Below, in pieces: positions 8,039 to 16,449 of a stretch of 64,000 nt of DNA. The notes beneath the pieces are model-generated. The model searched no databases. It saw only the letters and a list, made by a program, of their open reading frames with translations, and was not told where the DNA came from. The stretch comes from CAZWBR01 sp964404205 (GTDB lineage: Bacteria; Bacteroidota; Bacteroidia; Bacteroidales; Prolixibacteraceae). The position numbers and the translations under genes were made by a program. Numbering within the stretch: position 1 is the stretch's first letter; the number at the start of each line of letters is the position of its first letter. Where the stretch lies: positions 1 through 64,000 of the forward strand of contig CAYOJD010000002.1 in NCBI GenBank assembly GCA_964404205.1, in the 5' to 3' direction.

Positions 8039-9127
8039 ATGGACAATTCAAAAAACTATTGTGTGATTATGGCAGGCGGTATTGGCAGCAGATTCTGGCC
8101 TTTAAGTACCTCCGACCGCCCAAAGCAGTTTATCGACATTCTGGACACCGGCCGAACCTTACTCCAACTGACCTATGATCGATTTATCAAAATCATACCA
8201 AAAGAAAATTTTTTAGTGGTTACCAGCGACAAGTATGTCGATTTAGTTACAGATCAGCTACCTCAGCTCAAACCAACGCAGATTCTGTCTGAACCACTTC
8301 GAAGAAACACCGCACCCTGTATTGCTTATGCAACATACAGAATATTAGCTGAATGTCCGGATGCCAATGTTATTGTGGCCCCGTCCGACCACCTGATTCT
8401 GAAAGAGGAACACTTTCTTCGTGAAATAGAAAAAGGGCTCGAATTTGTCGATAACAATGATGTCCTACTTACACTGGGAATTCAACCCAGCAGGCCCGAA
8501 ACGGGGTATGGGTATATTCAGGTAGCTGAAAAAGCCGCCTATAAAAATTATCACAATCTATACAGAGTCAAGACATTTACCGAAAAACCGGACCGGAAAA
8601 TGGCCGAACTCTTTATCGAGACTGGAGAATTCTACTGGAACTCTGGTATTTTTATCTGGTCGGCAGCAACGATTCAAAAATCGTTTGAACGCTATCTTCC
8701 CGAAGTTAATTCGTTGTTCGAGAAAGGAAGGAGAATGCTTTGCACACCCGACGAACGTTCGTTTATCAACAAAGCCTACTCCGAATGCCCCAATATCTCG
8801 ATTGACTATGGAGTGATGGAAAAGGCCGAAAATGTGTTTGTGCTTTGCACCGATATTGGCTGGTCCGATTTGGGAACATGGGGTTCGCTTTACGAAAACC
8901 ATCAGCTCGACGCAAATACCAATGCGGTTGCAGGCAAAAACACCTTCCTCTATGATACCGAAGGATGTATTATCAACCTCCCACACGATAAAACAGTAGT
9001 GATTCAGGGCTTAAAAGATTATATTGTCGTTGAATCGGATAAAGCTTTGCTCATTTGCAAAAAAGCTGATGAACAACAAATCAGACAGTTTGTGGCTGAT
9101 GTAATGCTTTCGGGCAGCAAAAAATAA
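8039..9127 (+). CDS. manC: Mannose-1-phosphate guanylyltransferase
   Basis: 362 residues of the nucleotidyltransferase fold; makes GDP-mannose from GTP and mannose-1-phosphate for surface polysaccharide and fucose pathways. The N-terminal signature VIMAGGIGSRFWPLSTSDRP is the nucleotide-binding loop with the catalytic arginine and lysine region (PKQF). FTEKPD and YWNSGIFIW (about residues 185-210) are the sugar-phosphate-binding motifs, and IDYGVMEKAENVFV / IGWSDLGTWGSL are also diagnostic. It lacks the isomerase domain of bifunctional AlgA-type enzymes. The ATG at 8039 was chosen over an in-frame TTG at 8021, which sits within a possible TACATTTG promoter box (8016-8023). Confidence 0.93.
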   Translation: MDNSKNYCVIMAGGIGSRFWPLSTSDRPKQFIDILDTGRTLLQLTYDRFIKIIPKENFLVVTSDKYVDLVTDQLPQLKPTQILSEPLRRNTAPCIAYATYRILAECPDANVIVAPSDHLILKEEHFLREIEKGLEFVDNNDVLLTLGIQPSRPETGYGYIQVAEKAAYKNYHNLYRVKTFTEKPDRKMAELFIETGEFYWNSGIFIWSAATIQKSFERYLPEVNSLFEKGRRMLCTPDERSFINKAYSECPNISIDYGVMEKAENVFVLCTDIGWSDLGTWGSLYENHQLDANTNAVAGKNTFLYDTEGCIINLPHDKTVVIQGLKDYIVVESDKALLICKKADEQQIRQFVADVMLSGSKK

Positions 9128-9151
9128 AATTGAATACCGCCATATTGTTAC

Positions 9152-9186
9152 AAAAACAGCCACGTTAAATTGACGTGGCTGTTTTT
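9152..9186. terminator. Bidirectional intrinsic terminator between convergent manC and M23 genes
   Basis: A perfect 13-bp stem pairs 9152-9164 (AAAAACAGCCACG) with 9174-9186, around a 9-base loop. The arm ends are A5 and T5, so it can act for both strands. The TAA stop of the M23 peptidase gene (9165-9167, minus) lies in the loop, so the hairpin overlaps the end of that gene. Confidence 0.85.
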
Positions 9187-10451
9187 GTAGTATCTTTTGA
9201 TTTCGCGCCCGATTGCAGTTCCTTGAGCAACTGCTCCCGGATTTTATTGAATCTTTCGAAATTTGCACTGCTAACCGGCTCTGCAGGAGGCGATTTCATC
9301 TTTAGCGGATCGATAGGGATTCCATTCATAAAAACCCTGAAATCGAGATGAGGACCAGAGGAAAGCCCAGTCGAGCCAACATACCCTATCAATTGCCCCT
9401 GTTTTACACGTGTCCCGGATGAAATGCCGGAAGCAAATTTCGACAAGTGCATATACGAAGTTGTATAGACCGAATTGTGTCTGATTTTCAGATAATTTCC
9501 TCCACCTCCAGCCTGATAGGCTTTGGTAGTTATTACTCCATCGCCAATGCTGTAAACCGGCGTTCCTGTTGGTGCAGCATAATCGACCCCATGATGCGGA
9601 CGACGAATGCGTAAAACCGGATGCATACGGCTATTGGAAAATCTGGAGCTAATCCGGGCAGAAAATTTTAACGGCGATTTCAGGAACGATTTACGCAAAC
9701 TCTGCCCTTTATCATCGAAATAGCTTTGTCCATCCTCCTGCTCGAAATAGATGGCGTAAAAATCCTGTCCACCCGAATTAAACAGCGCCGCGTAAATCTT
9801 TCCAGTTCCTATCGATTCGCCTTTGACAAAATTTTCGTCGTAAATAACCGTAAAATAATCGCCCTTTTGAATGCCAAAGAAATCGATAGACCAGGCATAA
9901 ATATCCGACAACTGAATCGCCAGCATCGGATCCATATCATTGTCCTTCATCGTATTCCAAAGCGAAGAGCGGATTATCCCTGTGGCTGTTTTGCGTTTCG
10001 ATTCGACCTCGTAATGGCCTGCTTTCACCAAAAGAGAATCGCTGCTTAACTCGAAAGCATAATAGCTGATTGCATCCTGCTGATAAACAAAATAGAGCGG
10101 TGTGCGAGTGGAATCTTTGCTATAGAAAAGGGCGAAATTGTTTCCCTCACGCATTTTGCGCGTGTCGAAAACGGCAACCGAGTTTCTGGCAATTTTATCG
10201 ATAGACAATGCGGAAACGCCTCTTGCCAATAAAATATCAGATAAACTTTGGTTTCTGTCTATTGTATTTTCTTCCACATGAAAAGAATCGACCGGAAAGC
10301 CATAAAGAAGCTCCGGTTCAGGAATATCGATATCAGCAACCGTCGGTTCGGGAATCATGTAATTGTAATACATCAACCGCGAAACGGTAAAAGCGAGCAA
10401 CAAAAAAAAGAGGATTCCCAGAACCCACTCGGGCAAATGCTTTTTCTTCAT
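9165..10451 (-). CDS. M23-family (LytM) metallopeptidase, membrane-anchored
   Basis: 428 residues. A signal anchor lies at about residues 10-28 (VLGILFFLLLAFTVSRLMYY). Residues about 60-250 form the LysM/OapA-like N-terminal region seen in envelope M23 proteins. The catalytic domain spans about 275-385: HPVLRIRRPHHGVDYAAPTG carries the first His and Asp zinc ligands, and SSGPHLDFRV is the second motif. The latter reads HLD where the textbook LytM motif is HxH; this HLDFR form is, as far as I recall, common in Bacteroidota. The last 40 residues are a charged tail. Expected to cleave peptidoglycan cross-links in the periplasm or to act as a scaffold for such enzymes. Confidence 0.9.
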   Translation of the reverse strand: MKKKHLPEWVLGILFFLLLAFTVSRLMYYNYMIPEPTVADIDIPEPELLYGFPVDSFHVEENTIDRNQSLSDILLARGVSALSIDKIARNSVAVFDTRKMREGNNFALFYSKDSTRTPLYFVYQQDAISYYAFELSSDSLLVKAGHYEVESKRKTATGIIRSSLWNTMKDNDMDPMLAIQLSDIYAWSIDFFGIQKGDYFTVIYDENFVKGESIGTGKIYAALFNSGGQDFYAIYFEQEDGQSYFDDKGQSLRKSFLKSPLKFSARISSRFSNSRMHPVLRIRRPHHGVDYAAPTGTPVYSIGDGVITTKAYQAGGGGNYLKIRHNSVYTTSYMHLSKFASGISSGTRVKQGQLIGYVGSTGLSSGPHLDFRVFMNGIPIDPLKMKSPPAEPVSSANFERFNKIREQLLKELQSGAKSKDTTKTATSI

Positions 10452-10511
10452 GCGATGAAGTTGATTTTTTTTACTGAAGTGCCACTAAATTAGAAAATGA
10501 TTGGGAGAAAA

Positions 10512-11369
10512 TCAGTGTCTGATTTTGTCAAAACCTTTCCCATAGACTCCCATAACTGAGTTGAGCGAGATAAATGCATCGTTGTCAATCTCTTTTATCT
10601 TTTGAAAAATAACAGGCGATTCGCGTTTTTTTACCACCGTCATTATCACTTTCACATTTTGCTTGGTATACCACCCTGTACCATCGAATACCGTCAATCC
10701 GCGTCGTGACTCCTGATTGATGAAATCGGCAATCTGATCATATTTTTCAGAGAAAATAAACATCTGTACCGATTGCTGCGCACCGGTCAGGAAAGCATCG
10801 ATAGCATAGGCAACCACCCACATGGTTACATATCCATAGACCAACTTTTCAACCGAGTCGAGTACAAAAAACGATGAAGTGATAATCAGCACGTCGCAAT
10901 ACATGATAATCCGTCCGGGACTAATATTGCGATATTTATTGATTATCATGGCAATAATATCTGTTCCACCAGTACTTCCCCCCTGATTAAAAGTAATGCC
11001 AAGCCCCAGGCCGCACAATATACCACCCAAAACCGACGAGAGAAAAACATCGTTCACCAGCGGTTCTTTGATAACTGCCTGTAAAACATTCAGCAATACC
11101 GAGATAATTGCCATGCTGAATATTGTTTTCAATCCAAAACCGGTTCCCAGTATGCGGATGGCCAGAATGACCAAAATTGAGTTAATGGCAAAATAGGTAT
11201 AACCGGTCGGTATGCCCGTGGCAAAAAAGACCAGCATCGATATACCGGTAACCCCGCCAGCCGTGATTTTTAACGGAATCAGAAAGGCTGTCACCCCAAA
11301 GGCGTACAAAGCCAGACCAATCACCATAATCGCATAGTTCTGTATTCTTGAAAGTATTGTTTTGCTCAT
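10512..11369 (-). CDS. YitT family membrane protein (DUF161/DUF2179)
   Basis: 285 residues. Five or six hydrophobic segments lie in residues 10-195, including GLALYAFGVTAFLIPLKITA and the conserved GITFNQGGSTGGTDIIAMII, which is the hallmark of YitT proteins. The C-terminal 80 residues form the soluble DUF2179 domain: RRGLTVFDGTGWYTKQNVKV, then VMGVYGKGFDKI near the end. Inner membrane; function not established. It stands alone, with the M23 gene downstream on the same strand 60 bases away. Confidence 0.92.
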   Translation of the reverse strand: MSKTILSRIQNYAIMVIGLALYAFGVTAFLIPLKITAGGVTGISMLVFFATGIPTGYTYFAINSILVILAIRILGTGFGLKTIFSMAIISVLLNVLQAVIKEPLVNDVFLSSVLGGILCGLGLGITFNQGGSTGGTDIIAMIINKYRNISPGRIIMYCDVLIITSSFFVLDSVEKLVYGYVTMWVVAYAIDAFLTGAQQSVQMFIFSEKYDQIADFINQESRRGLTVFDGTGWYTKQNVKVIMTVVKKRESPVIFQKIKEIDNDAFISLNSVMGVYGKGFDKIRH

Positions 11370-11594
11370 GTGCTCTTCTTTTCCGGCTGCAAAGGAATAG
11401 GTTTTAATACGATTAAAATTTGATTTTCCTTAGCTTCGGCAAATTTATCTGCATTTTATTCCCTCACCCGACTCTTTTCTGTAACTTTTTCAATTTTCCG
11501 AAAACTATTCGGCTGCTAAAGTGTTAATATTTAAAACTAAATCATTCGAACTTGATTATCGTTTAGTCCAAAACAATTAAACACAATAGATGTA

Positions 11595-12737
11595 ATGAAA
11601 ATTCATGAATATCAGGCAAAAGAAATTTTTGCACGCTACCAGTTGCCGGTAACGAAAGAGATTCTCTGTTTTACCCCTGGCGAAGTTTGTGCTGCTGCCG
11701 AGAAGTTAGGCTATCCGGCTGTAGTTAAAGCTCAGGTTTTAACCGGAGGCCGGGGCAAAGCCGGTGGCGTAAAATTGGTCAGAAGCATTGACGAAGCCCG
11801 CTCGGCAGGTGAAAAAATCCTTGGGATGGATATCAAGGAATACAAAGTCGACAAAGTAATTGTTGCCGAAGGCGTCCGTTTTAATGCTGAATTTTATGTT
11901 GGGCTGACTATCGACCGAAATTCAAAATCAGTAATTCTGATGGCCAGCAAAGAGGGAGGTGTCGAAATTGAAGAAGTAGCCAAAGAAAACCCCGAGGCTA
12001 TCTTGAAGTTTGTGATTGACCCCGACTTGGGTATGGCCCCGTTTTTGGCCCGAAAAATAGCTTTCATGCTCTTCGATGATTTTAATCTGGTAAAACAGGG
12101 TGCAGATATCATCGAAAAACTCTATCGCATTTTCATGGACACCGATTCATCGCTGGTCGAAATCAACCCGTTGGTCATTACCAATGATGGTAATTTACTG
12201 GCTCTCGACGGCAAAATGAATTTCGACGATAATGCCCTTTTTCGCCAGGAAGCCATAGCAGAATTGAACGAGCCATCGGAAGATGAAAAGAAAGAGATAG
12301 AAGCCAAAGACAAAGGATTAACCTATATCAGGCTGAATGGTTCAATTGGCTGTATGGTTAACGGTGCCGGACTGGCTATGGCTACGATGGATCTGATTAA
12401 ACTTTTCGGAGGCGAACCAGCCAACTTCCTCGATATTGGCGGCAGCTCGAGCCCGCAAAAAGTCATCGATGCCATGAACCTCTTACTTTCCGACCAGAAT
12501 GTAAAGGTAGTGATGATCAACATCTTTGGTGGAATCACCCGTTGTGACGATGTTGCACGTGGATTGATAGCCGCCCTCGACCAGTTGAACGTGAAAGTAC
12601 CGATTGTGGTAAGGCTTTCTGGGACTAACTCGAAAGAGGGGCTCGAAATTTTGAAACAGGCCAATCTCCCAACGGTCGAAACCATGAGCCAGGCTGCTCA
12701 GAAAGCCATCAGTCTATGCAGCAACTGTAACAAATAA
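11595..12737 (+). CDS. sucC: Succinate--CoA ligase (ADP-forming) beta subunit
   Basis: 380 residues, the normal family length. The start MKIHEYQAKEIFARYQLPV is the classic SucC N-terminus. ATP-grasp features follow: VVKAQVLTGGRGKAGGVKL (about residues 42-60), EINPLVITNDG (about 190-200) binding metal, and GSIGCMVNGAGLAMATMD with the CoA/phosphate-binding region. The C-terminal ligase-CoA domain includes INIFGGITRCDDVARG. Interconverts succinyl-CoA and succinate with ADP/ATP in the TCA cycle. It is followed 18 bases later by the alpha subunit, and its own transcription likely starts in the 225-base AT-rich upstream region. Confidence 0.97.
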   Translation: MKIHEYQAKEIFARYQLPVTKEILCFTPGEVCAAAEKLGYPAVVKAQVLTGGRGKAGGVKLVRSIDEARSAGEKILGMDIKEYKVDKVIVAEGVRFNAEFYVGLTIDRNSKSVILMASKEGGVEIEEVAKENPEAILKFVIDPDLGMAPFLARKIAFMLFDDFNLVKQGADIIEKLYRIFMDTDSSLVEINPLVITNDGNLLALDGKMNFDDNALFRQEAIAELNEPSEDEKKEIEAKDKGLTYIRLNGSIGCMVNGAGLAMATMDLIKLFGGEPANFLDIGGSSSPQKVIDAMNLLLSDQNVKVVMINIFGGITRCDDVARGLIAALDQLNVKVPIVVRLSGTNSKEGLEILKQANLPTVETMSQAAQKAISLCSNCNK

Positions 12738-12755
12738 CCTATTATTTCAAAGAAT

Positions 12756-13628
12756 ATGAGCATATTAGTTAATCAAGATACAAAACTGCTGGTTCAGGGA
12801 ATTACCGGCCGTGACGGCAGTTTTCATGCCGGGAAAATGAAAAATTATGGAACCAATGTGGTTGCTGGCGTGTCGCCGGGCAAAGGTGGACAGGAGGTGC
12901 ACGGGATTCCGGTTTTTAATACCGTTGAAGAAGCGGTTAAAAAAACAGGGGCAAATACATCCATCATTTTTGTGCCGGCAAAACTGGCCGCAGATGCCAT
13001 TTTAGAGGCTTCGGAGGCCGGGATATCGCTTGTTATAGCCATCTCTGAGGGTGTCCCAACGCTCGATATGGTCAAAGTAACGCCTTATCTTCGCAAGAAC
13101 GAAACGAAACTGATTGGTCCCAACTGCCCCGGGCTTATTTCGCCCGAGCAATCGCTGGCAGGAATTTTACCCGGAAATATCTTCAAAAAAGGGAATGTTG
13201 GGTTGATGAGCCGAAGTGGAACCCTGACTTACGAAATGGTTTATCAACTCACCTCGCAAGGGCTGGGACAAAGTACCTGCGTCGGAATCGGCGGTGACCC
13301 GGTAGCCGGATTATACTATCAGGAAATATTACAAATGTTTCAGGACGATCCTGAAACCGAAGCAATTGTGCTGATAGGCGAAATTGGCGGCGATGCCGAG
13401 GAACGGGCTGCCCAGTATATCAAAGAGCACATAACCAAGCCCGTGGTCGCCTTTATTGCCGGGCAAACTGCTCCTCCGGGCAAACGTATGGGTCACGCCG
13501 GTGCCATTATCTCGAGCGGAAGCGGAACAGCTGAAGAAAAAATCAAAGCTTTCGAGAGCATTGGCGTTCCGGTAGCACGGCGACCTGTTGAATTGCCCGA
13601 ACTGGTTAAACAACAGATGGCGAAATAA
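12756..13628 (+). CDS. sucD: Succinate--CoA ligase alpha subunit
   Basis: 290 residues. The N-terminal Rossmann CoA-binding domain shows LLVQGITGRDGSFHAGKMK (about residues 9-28) and VSPGKGG. The ligase domain has IGPNCPGLISP, SRSGTLTYEM, and the phosphohistidine region MGHAGAIISSGSGTAEEK (His about 246). Forms the heterodimer with SucC encoded immediately upstream; the two are separated by 18 bases and end in a strong terminator. Confidence 0.97.
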   Translation: MSILVNQDTKLLVQGITGRDGSFHAGKMKNYGTNVVAGVSPGKGGQEVHGIPVFNTVEEAVKKTGANTSIIFVPAKLAADAILEASEAGISLVIAISEGVPTLDMVKVTPYLRKNETKLIGPNCPGLISPEQSLAGILPGNIFKKGNVGLMSRSGTLTYEMVYQLTSQGLGQSTCVGIGGDPVAGLYYQEILQMFQDDPETEAIVLIGEIGGDAEERAAQYIKEHITKPVVAFIAGQTAPPGKRMGHAGAIISSGSGTAEEKIKAFESIGVPVARRPVELPELVKQQMAK

Positions 13629-13633
13629 CTCGG

Positions 13634-13662
13634 AAGGCCGGCTCGTCAGAGTCGGCCTTTTT
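13634..13662 (+). terminator. Intrinsic terminator of sucCD
   Basis: An 11-bp stem (13634-13644 with 13649-13659, one G-U pair) closes a GTCA tetraloop and is followed by TTTTT. The convergent gene on the minus strand ends within the T tract at 13661, so the hairpin separates the two transcripts. Confidence 0.85.
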
Positions 13663-14101
13663 AATCCCATACAAATCGCCAGTTGCCGTCAGCTTGTCTT
13701 TTCCATACCGTATGAAAGTAGCCGGTAGATAATGTCTTAACCCCTAAACTATCAACTTTGGTGAATGTAAAGCGGCCATAGGTATACCCAAGGTCGCCCG
13801 AAGTTGAAACATCAACAAAATCGGGTGCCCACTCAAGCAAATCTCCCGGTTTTTCTCTCGAACGGTAAAATGCCCTTATCGAATCTTTGCCCTGCAGCAA
13901 ATGGCTATTGTTTCGAAGAATGACCGCTGATGTGTCAGCATAAAAGGCAAACGCAACAGCTATCCCCTTCTCTTTGGCCATTTGGGCAAAATCATATTCG
14001 GTTTGCGCGATAGCCGCTTTCGACTCCTCTTTCGATATTATCTGCTTTTGGCCACAGCCAGCAATCAGCCATAACAACAAAACAACTGATATTAGCCTCA
14101 T
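13661..14101 (-). CDS. DUF4440/SnoaL-like (NTF2-fold) lipoprotein
   Basis: 146 residues. From the chosen ATG, MRLISVVLLLWLIAGCGQKQ is a lipoprotein signal with lipobox LIAGC. A TTG seven codons upstream would give MKINTLN- and was judged less likely. The body has the NTF2-like cone-fold pattern of DUF4440: an N-terminal helix with ALA-type residues, HLLQGKDSIRAFYRS in the middle, then strands ending in TGYFHTVWKRQADGNWRFVWD. Members bind small ligands or stay unassigned. It lies 10 bases after the HAD phosphatase gene on the same strand. Confidence 0.85.
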   Translation of the reverse strand: MRLISVVLLLWLIAGCGQKQIISKEESKAAIAQTEYDFAQMAKEKGIAVAFAFYADTSAVILRNNSHLLQGKDSIRAFYRSREKPGDLLEWAPDFVDVSTSGDLGYTYGRFTFTKVDSLGVKTLSTGYFHTVWKRQADGNWRFVWD

Positions 14102-14111
14102 ATTTAAGGTA

Positions 14112-14789
14112 TTAATTTTCAATAGCCGCTATGATTTCATCGAAATGACCGATCCGCCAGTTGGCCATCGATTGATTCTGATGCTCGGAACCCGGCCCTG
14201 CAAAAGCAATGCAAAACATACCGGCTGCCAACGCCCCTTTTATGCCGTTAAACGAATCTTCGATTACGATACATTTTGGGGGAGAAACACCTAATTGTTG
14301 CGCAGCCATCAGAAAAACAGCCGGATTTGGCTTTCCTGCCCCGGCCATCCGACTATCGACTACCACCTGAAAAGCATTTTTCAACTGACACCGCTCCAAA
14401 ATCAACTCCATGATTTTCAATGTAGATGACGAAGCCAACGCCAACTTTACCCTTCGTTCAAGCAAAAAATCAATCAGTTTTCTCACACCCGGCATCGGTT
14501 CAACCGCCAGAACTGAGGTAAAATGTTCTTCAACCATCCGGTTAGTCATCTCAACCAACTCATCGAATGGGAGTTGAACCTTATGTTTTTGCAGAATTTT
14601 AGTCCACATCATAATATTCGATGTGCCTTGATAAGTGAGATGTTCGTCATGCGAAATGTTTAGGCCAACCTTTCGGAAAAGATCTTGTTCCAATTCAGTG
14701 TAAAGGTCTTCGCTGTCAATGATTACACCGTCCATGTCGAAGATAACGGCATCGAATTGAGGGATTTTCATCATTTTAGAAAGTTGCAT
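14112..14789 (-). CDS. HAD-family phosphatase/beta-phosphoglucomutase-like
   Basis: 225 residues. Motif I is VIFDMDGVIIDSE (two aspartates, about residues 16-28), with the DGVIIDSE form typical of the beta-phosphoglucomutase/2-deoxyglucose-6-phosphatase subfamily. Motif II is LALASSS (about 112), motif III K at GAGKPNPAVFL, and motif IV IVIEDSFNGIKGALAAGM. The helical cap lies between motifs I and II. Probable sugar-phosphate phosphatase or mutase; the substrate cannot be set from sequence. Several in-frame ATGs near the start (residues 1, 6 and 7) are possible. Confidence 0.9.
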   Translation of the reverse strand: MQLSKMMKIPQFDAVIFDMDGVIIDSEDLYTELEQDLFRKVGLNISHDEHLTYQGTSNIMMWTKILQKHKVQLPFDELVEMTNRMVEEHFTSVLAVEPMPGVRKLIDFLLERRVKLALASSSTLKIMELILERCQLKNAFQVVVDSRMAGAGKPNPAVFLMAAQQLGVSPPKCIVIEDSFNGIKGALAAGMFCIAFAGPGSEHQNQSMANWRIGHFDEIIAAIEN

Positions 14790-14817
14790 TATCGCAAATA
14801 TAAAGATTTATAACCGA

Positions 14818-15744
14818 TTACTTTGCGTAGCAATAAACACAGCCGAAGCCACACTCGCGATAATGGCCTATATCTTTTGCCTTGATACAACCACAGTTTT
14901 TTCGTTGGCTTTTATCCTTGATTTTCCGATAGTTGGAATTTCCCCCGAAAAGAAGTTCACCCCGACCAACATAGTCCATTAATGAATTATCGTCTGGAAA
15001 GAGACGGGCAATCAGCCGATCGTCGATACAGCGATTGTGCGAGATGTCCATTCCGGACAGATCGATTGCTTCGCAACAGGTCGAAACGCAAAGCTGGTAT
15101 TGTTTGCCGATTGCGGCAATGGCTGAAGCCATTTCAGCCATTAAACCCTGATCAAAATCGATAAATTGAAATCCACCACGAAAAAGCGAACGACTAATTT
15201 TCACATATTCAGCAATATCAACAAAACTAAAAACGAGTTGTTCGGTATAGTCCGAAAGTTCATGGGCTAACGCGTCAATCCGGTCAATCAGCAGTTCGGG
15301 CGACAACTGCGGGGTGAGAATCAATGGATCGAAACGCCAGATGATTTTTTCTTTGCCAATAGTTTTCGAAAGCGATTTGAATGTTTCAACCCTGGCACCG
15401 AGCGGTGGCAAACCTTTCTCAAACCCTTCCCTTTCGTAATCATTCAACGTAAACTGAAAATAATAATTGGTCTGGCATCTGTTCAACCATTCCAAAACGT
15501 GAAAAAAAGGACGGGGATTCTTACTCCAGAAGACAAATAGCCGGGTTTCGCTGAATGAAATAACAGATCTCTTTCCGTTGTACGGATTGCGAACCAAAGT
15601 ATATCCGGTTTTCAAATCGTCAAGAAATTTATGGGCGCCAAATGCAGGGATATCGCAGCGACGGCTGGCTGAAACAATGACCGGAAGTTCGGCTTCCGCA
15701 ACATTTCCATCGGAGAATTCCAATTTTGTCAGTTTACTGTTCAC
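14818..15744 (-). CDS. DUF1848 family protein
   Basis: 308 residues from a GTG start at 15744, which is preceded by GGAAAG, a Shine-Dalgarno-like stretch. The frame can be opened further upstream, but that would run across the divergent HAD gene and its promoter. The start region VIVSASRRCDIPAFGAHKF and FWSKNPRPFF are the DUF1848 signature; QFTLNDYEREGFEKGLPP and IIWRFDPLILTP follow. The last 40 residues carry a cysteine cluster (NCGCIKAKDIGHYRECGFGCVYCYA) resembling a radical SAM-type CxxxCxxC motif placed at the C-terminus, a family feature. Function unknown, suspected Fe-S protein. Confidence 0.85.
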   Translation of the reverse strand: MNSKLTKLEFSDGNVAEAELPVIVSASRRCDIPAFGAHKFLDDLKTGYTLVRNPYNGKRSVISFSETRLFVFWSKNPRPFFHVLEWLNRCQTNYYFQFTLNDYEREGFEKGLPPLGARVETFKSLSKTIGKEKIIWRFDPLILTPQLSPELLIDRIDALAHELSDYTEQLVFSFVDIAEYVKISRSLFRGGFQFIDFDQGLMAEMASAIAAIGKQYQLCVSTCCEAIDLSGMDISHNRCIDDRLIARLFPDDNSLMDYVGRGELLFGGNSNYRKIKDKSQRKNCGCIKAKDIGHYRECGFGCVYCYAK

Positions 15745-15765
15745 CTTTCCTTCGTACAAAAAAAC

Positions 15766-15773
15766 TATCTTTG
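15766..15773 (+). promoter_or_regulatory. Candidate Bacteroidota -7 box for the HAD gene at 15794
   Basis: TATCTTTG matches the TAnnTTTG consensus of the Bacteroidota primary sigma factor. It would place the transcript start about 13-15 bases before the ATG at 15794. No good TTTG -33 box was found at the right spacing. Confidence 0.45.
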
Positions 15774-15793
15774 ATAAAGATATCGTCAAAAAT

Positions 15794-16429
15794 ATGAATC
15801 GCCCAAAAATTCGCAATATCATTTTCGATCTCGGTAATGTGGTGGTCGATATTGATGCCCAACTGACTATCGATGCTTTCCGCAAATTGGGATGGAGCGA
15901 ACAGCTTTCAGATCCGCATCATCCGCTTGGGAGCAACCTCTTCATTCAGTTCGAAAAGGGAAGCGATTCGCCTGTGACATTCAGGGAAAATGTACGCAGA
16001 TTGCTCCGAACTTCGCTTAGCGATTATCAAATTGACGAAGCCTGGGGAGCCATGATTGTTCGGATTCCGACCGAAAGGATTCGCTACCTTGAACTGCTGC
16101 GAAGCCGCTACCGAATCTTTTTATTAAGCAATACGAACGAAATCCACCGGATTAAATTTCACCGGATGTTTGAAGAGGAATTTGGCTATTCGTTTTACGA
16201 ACTTTTCGAGCAAAATTTCTACTCGCACGAAATGACCTGTCGCAAACCTGAAGCAGAAATCTATATAAAAGCAATGGAAATGGCCGGGATTACTGCCTCC
16301 GACTCGCTATTTATCGATGATATAAAAGAGAATGTAAAGGCAGCCGAATCGGTTGGAATCAATGGATTACATATCGAAGCCGGAACTTTGCTCGAAGCTC
16401 TTCCTGATTATCTCGAAAAGTATGGATGA
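15794..16429 (+). CDS. HAD-family hydrolase (HAD-IA, haloacid-dehalogenase-like)
   Basis: 211 residues from the ATG at 15794 (MNRPKIRNIIFDLGNVVVDI). Although the frame stays open from 15578, that upstream part lies on the opposite strand of the DUF1848 gene and the -7 box precedes 15794. Motif I is IIFDLGNVVVDID, motif II FLLSNTNEIHRIKF, motif III K in SHEMTCRKPEAEIY, and motif IV LFIDDIKENVKAAE. This GNVVVDID/LSNTNEIH type is the YihX-like (glucose-1-phosphatase) branch of HAD. It diverges from DUF1848 with about 50 bases between the start codons. Confidence 0.9.
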   Translation: MNRPKIRNIIFDLGNVVVDIDAQLTIDAFRKLGWSEQLSDPHHPLGSNLFIQFEKGSDSPVTFRENVRRLLRTSLSDYQIDEAWGAMIVRIPTERIRYLELLRSRYRIFLLSNTNEIHRIKFHRMFEEEFGYSFYELFEQNFYSHEMTCRKPEAEIYIKAMEMAGITASDSLFIDDIKENVKAAESVGINGLHIEAGTLLEALPDYLEKYG

Positions 16430-16449
16430 TTTTCAGCTGCCCCTCTGGC

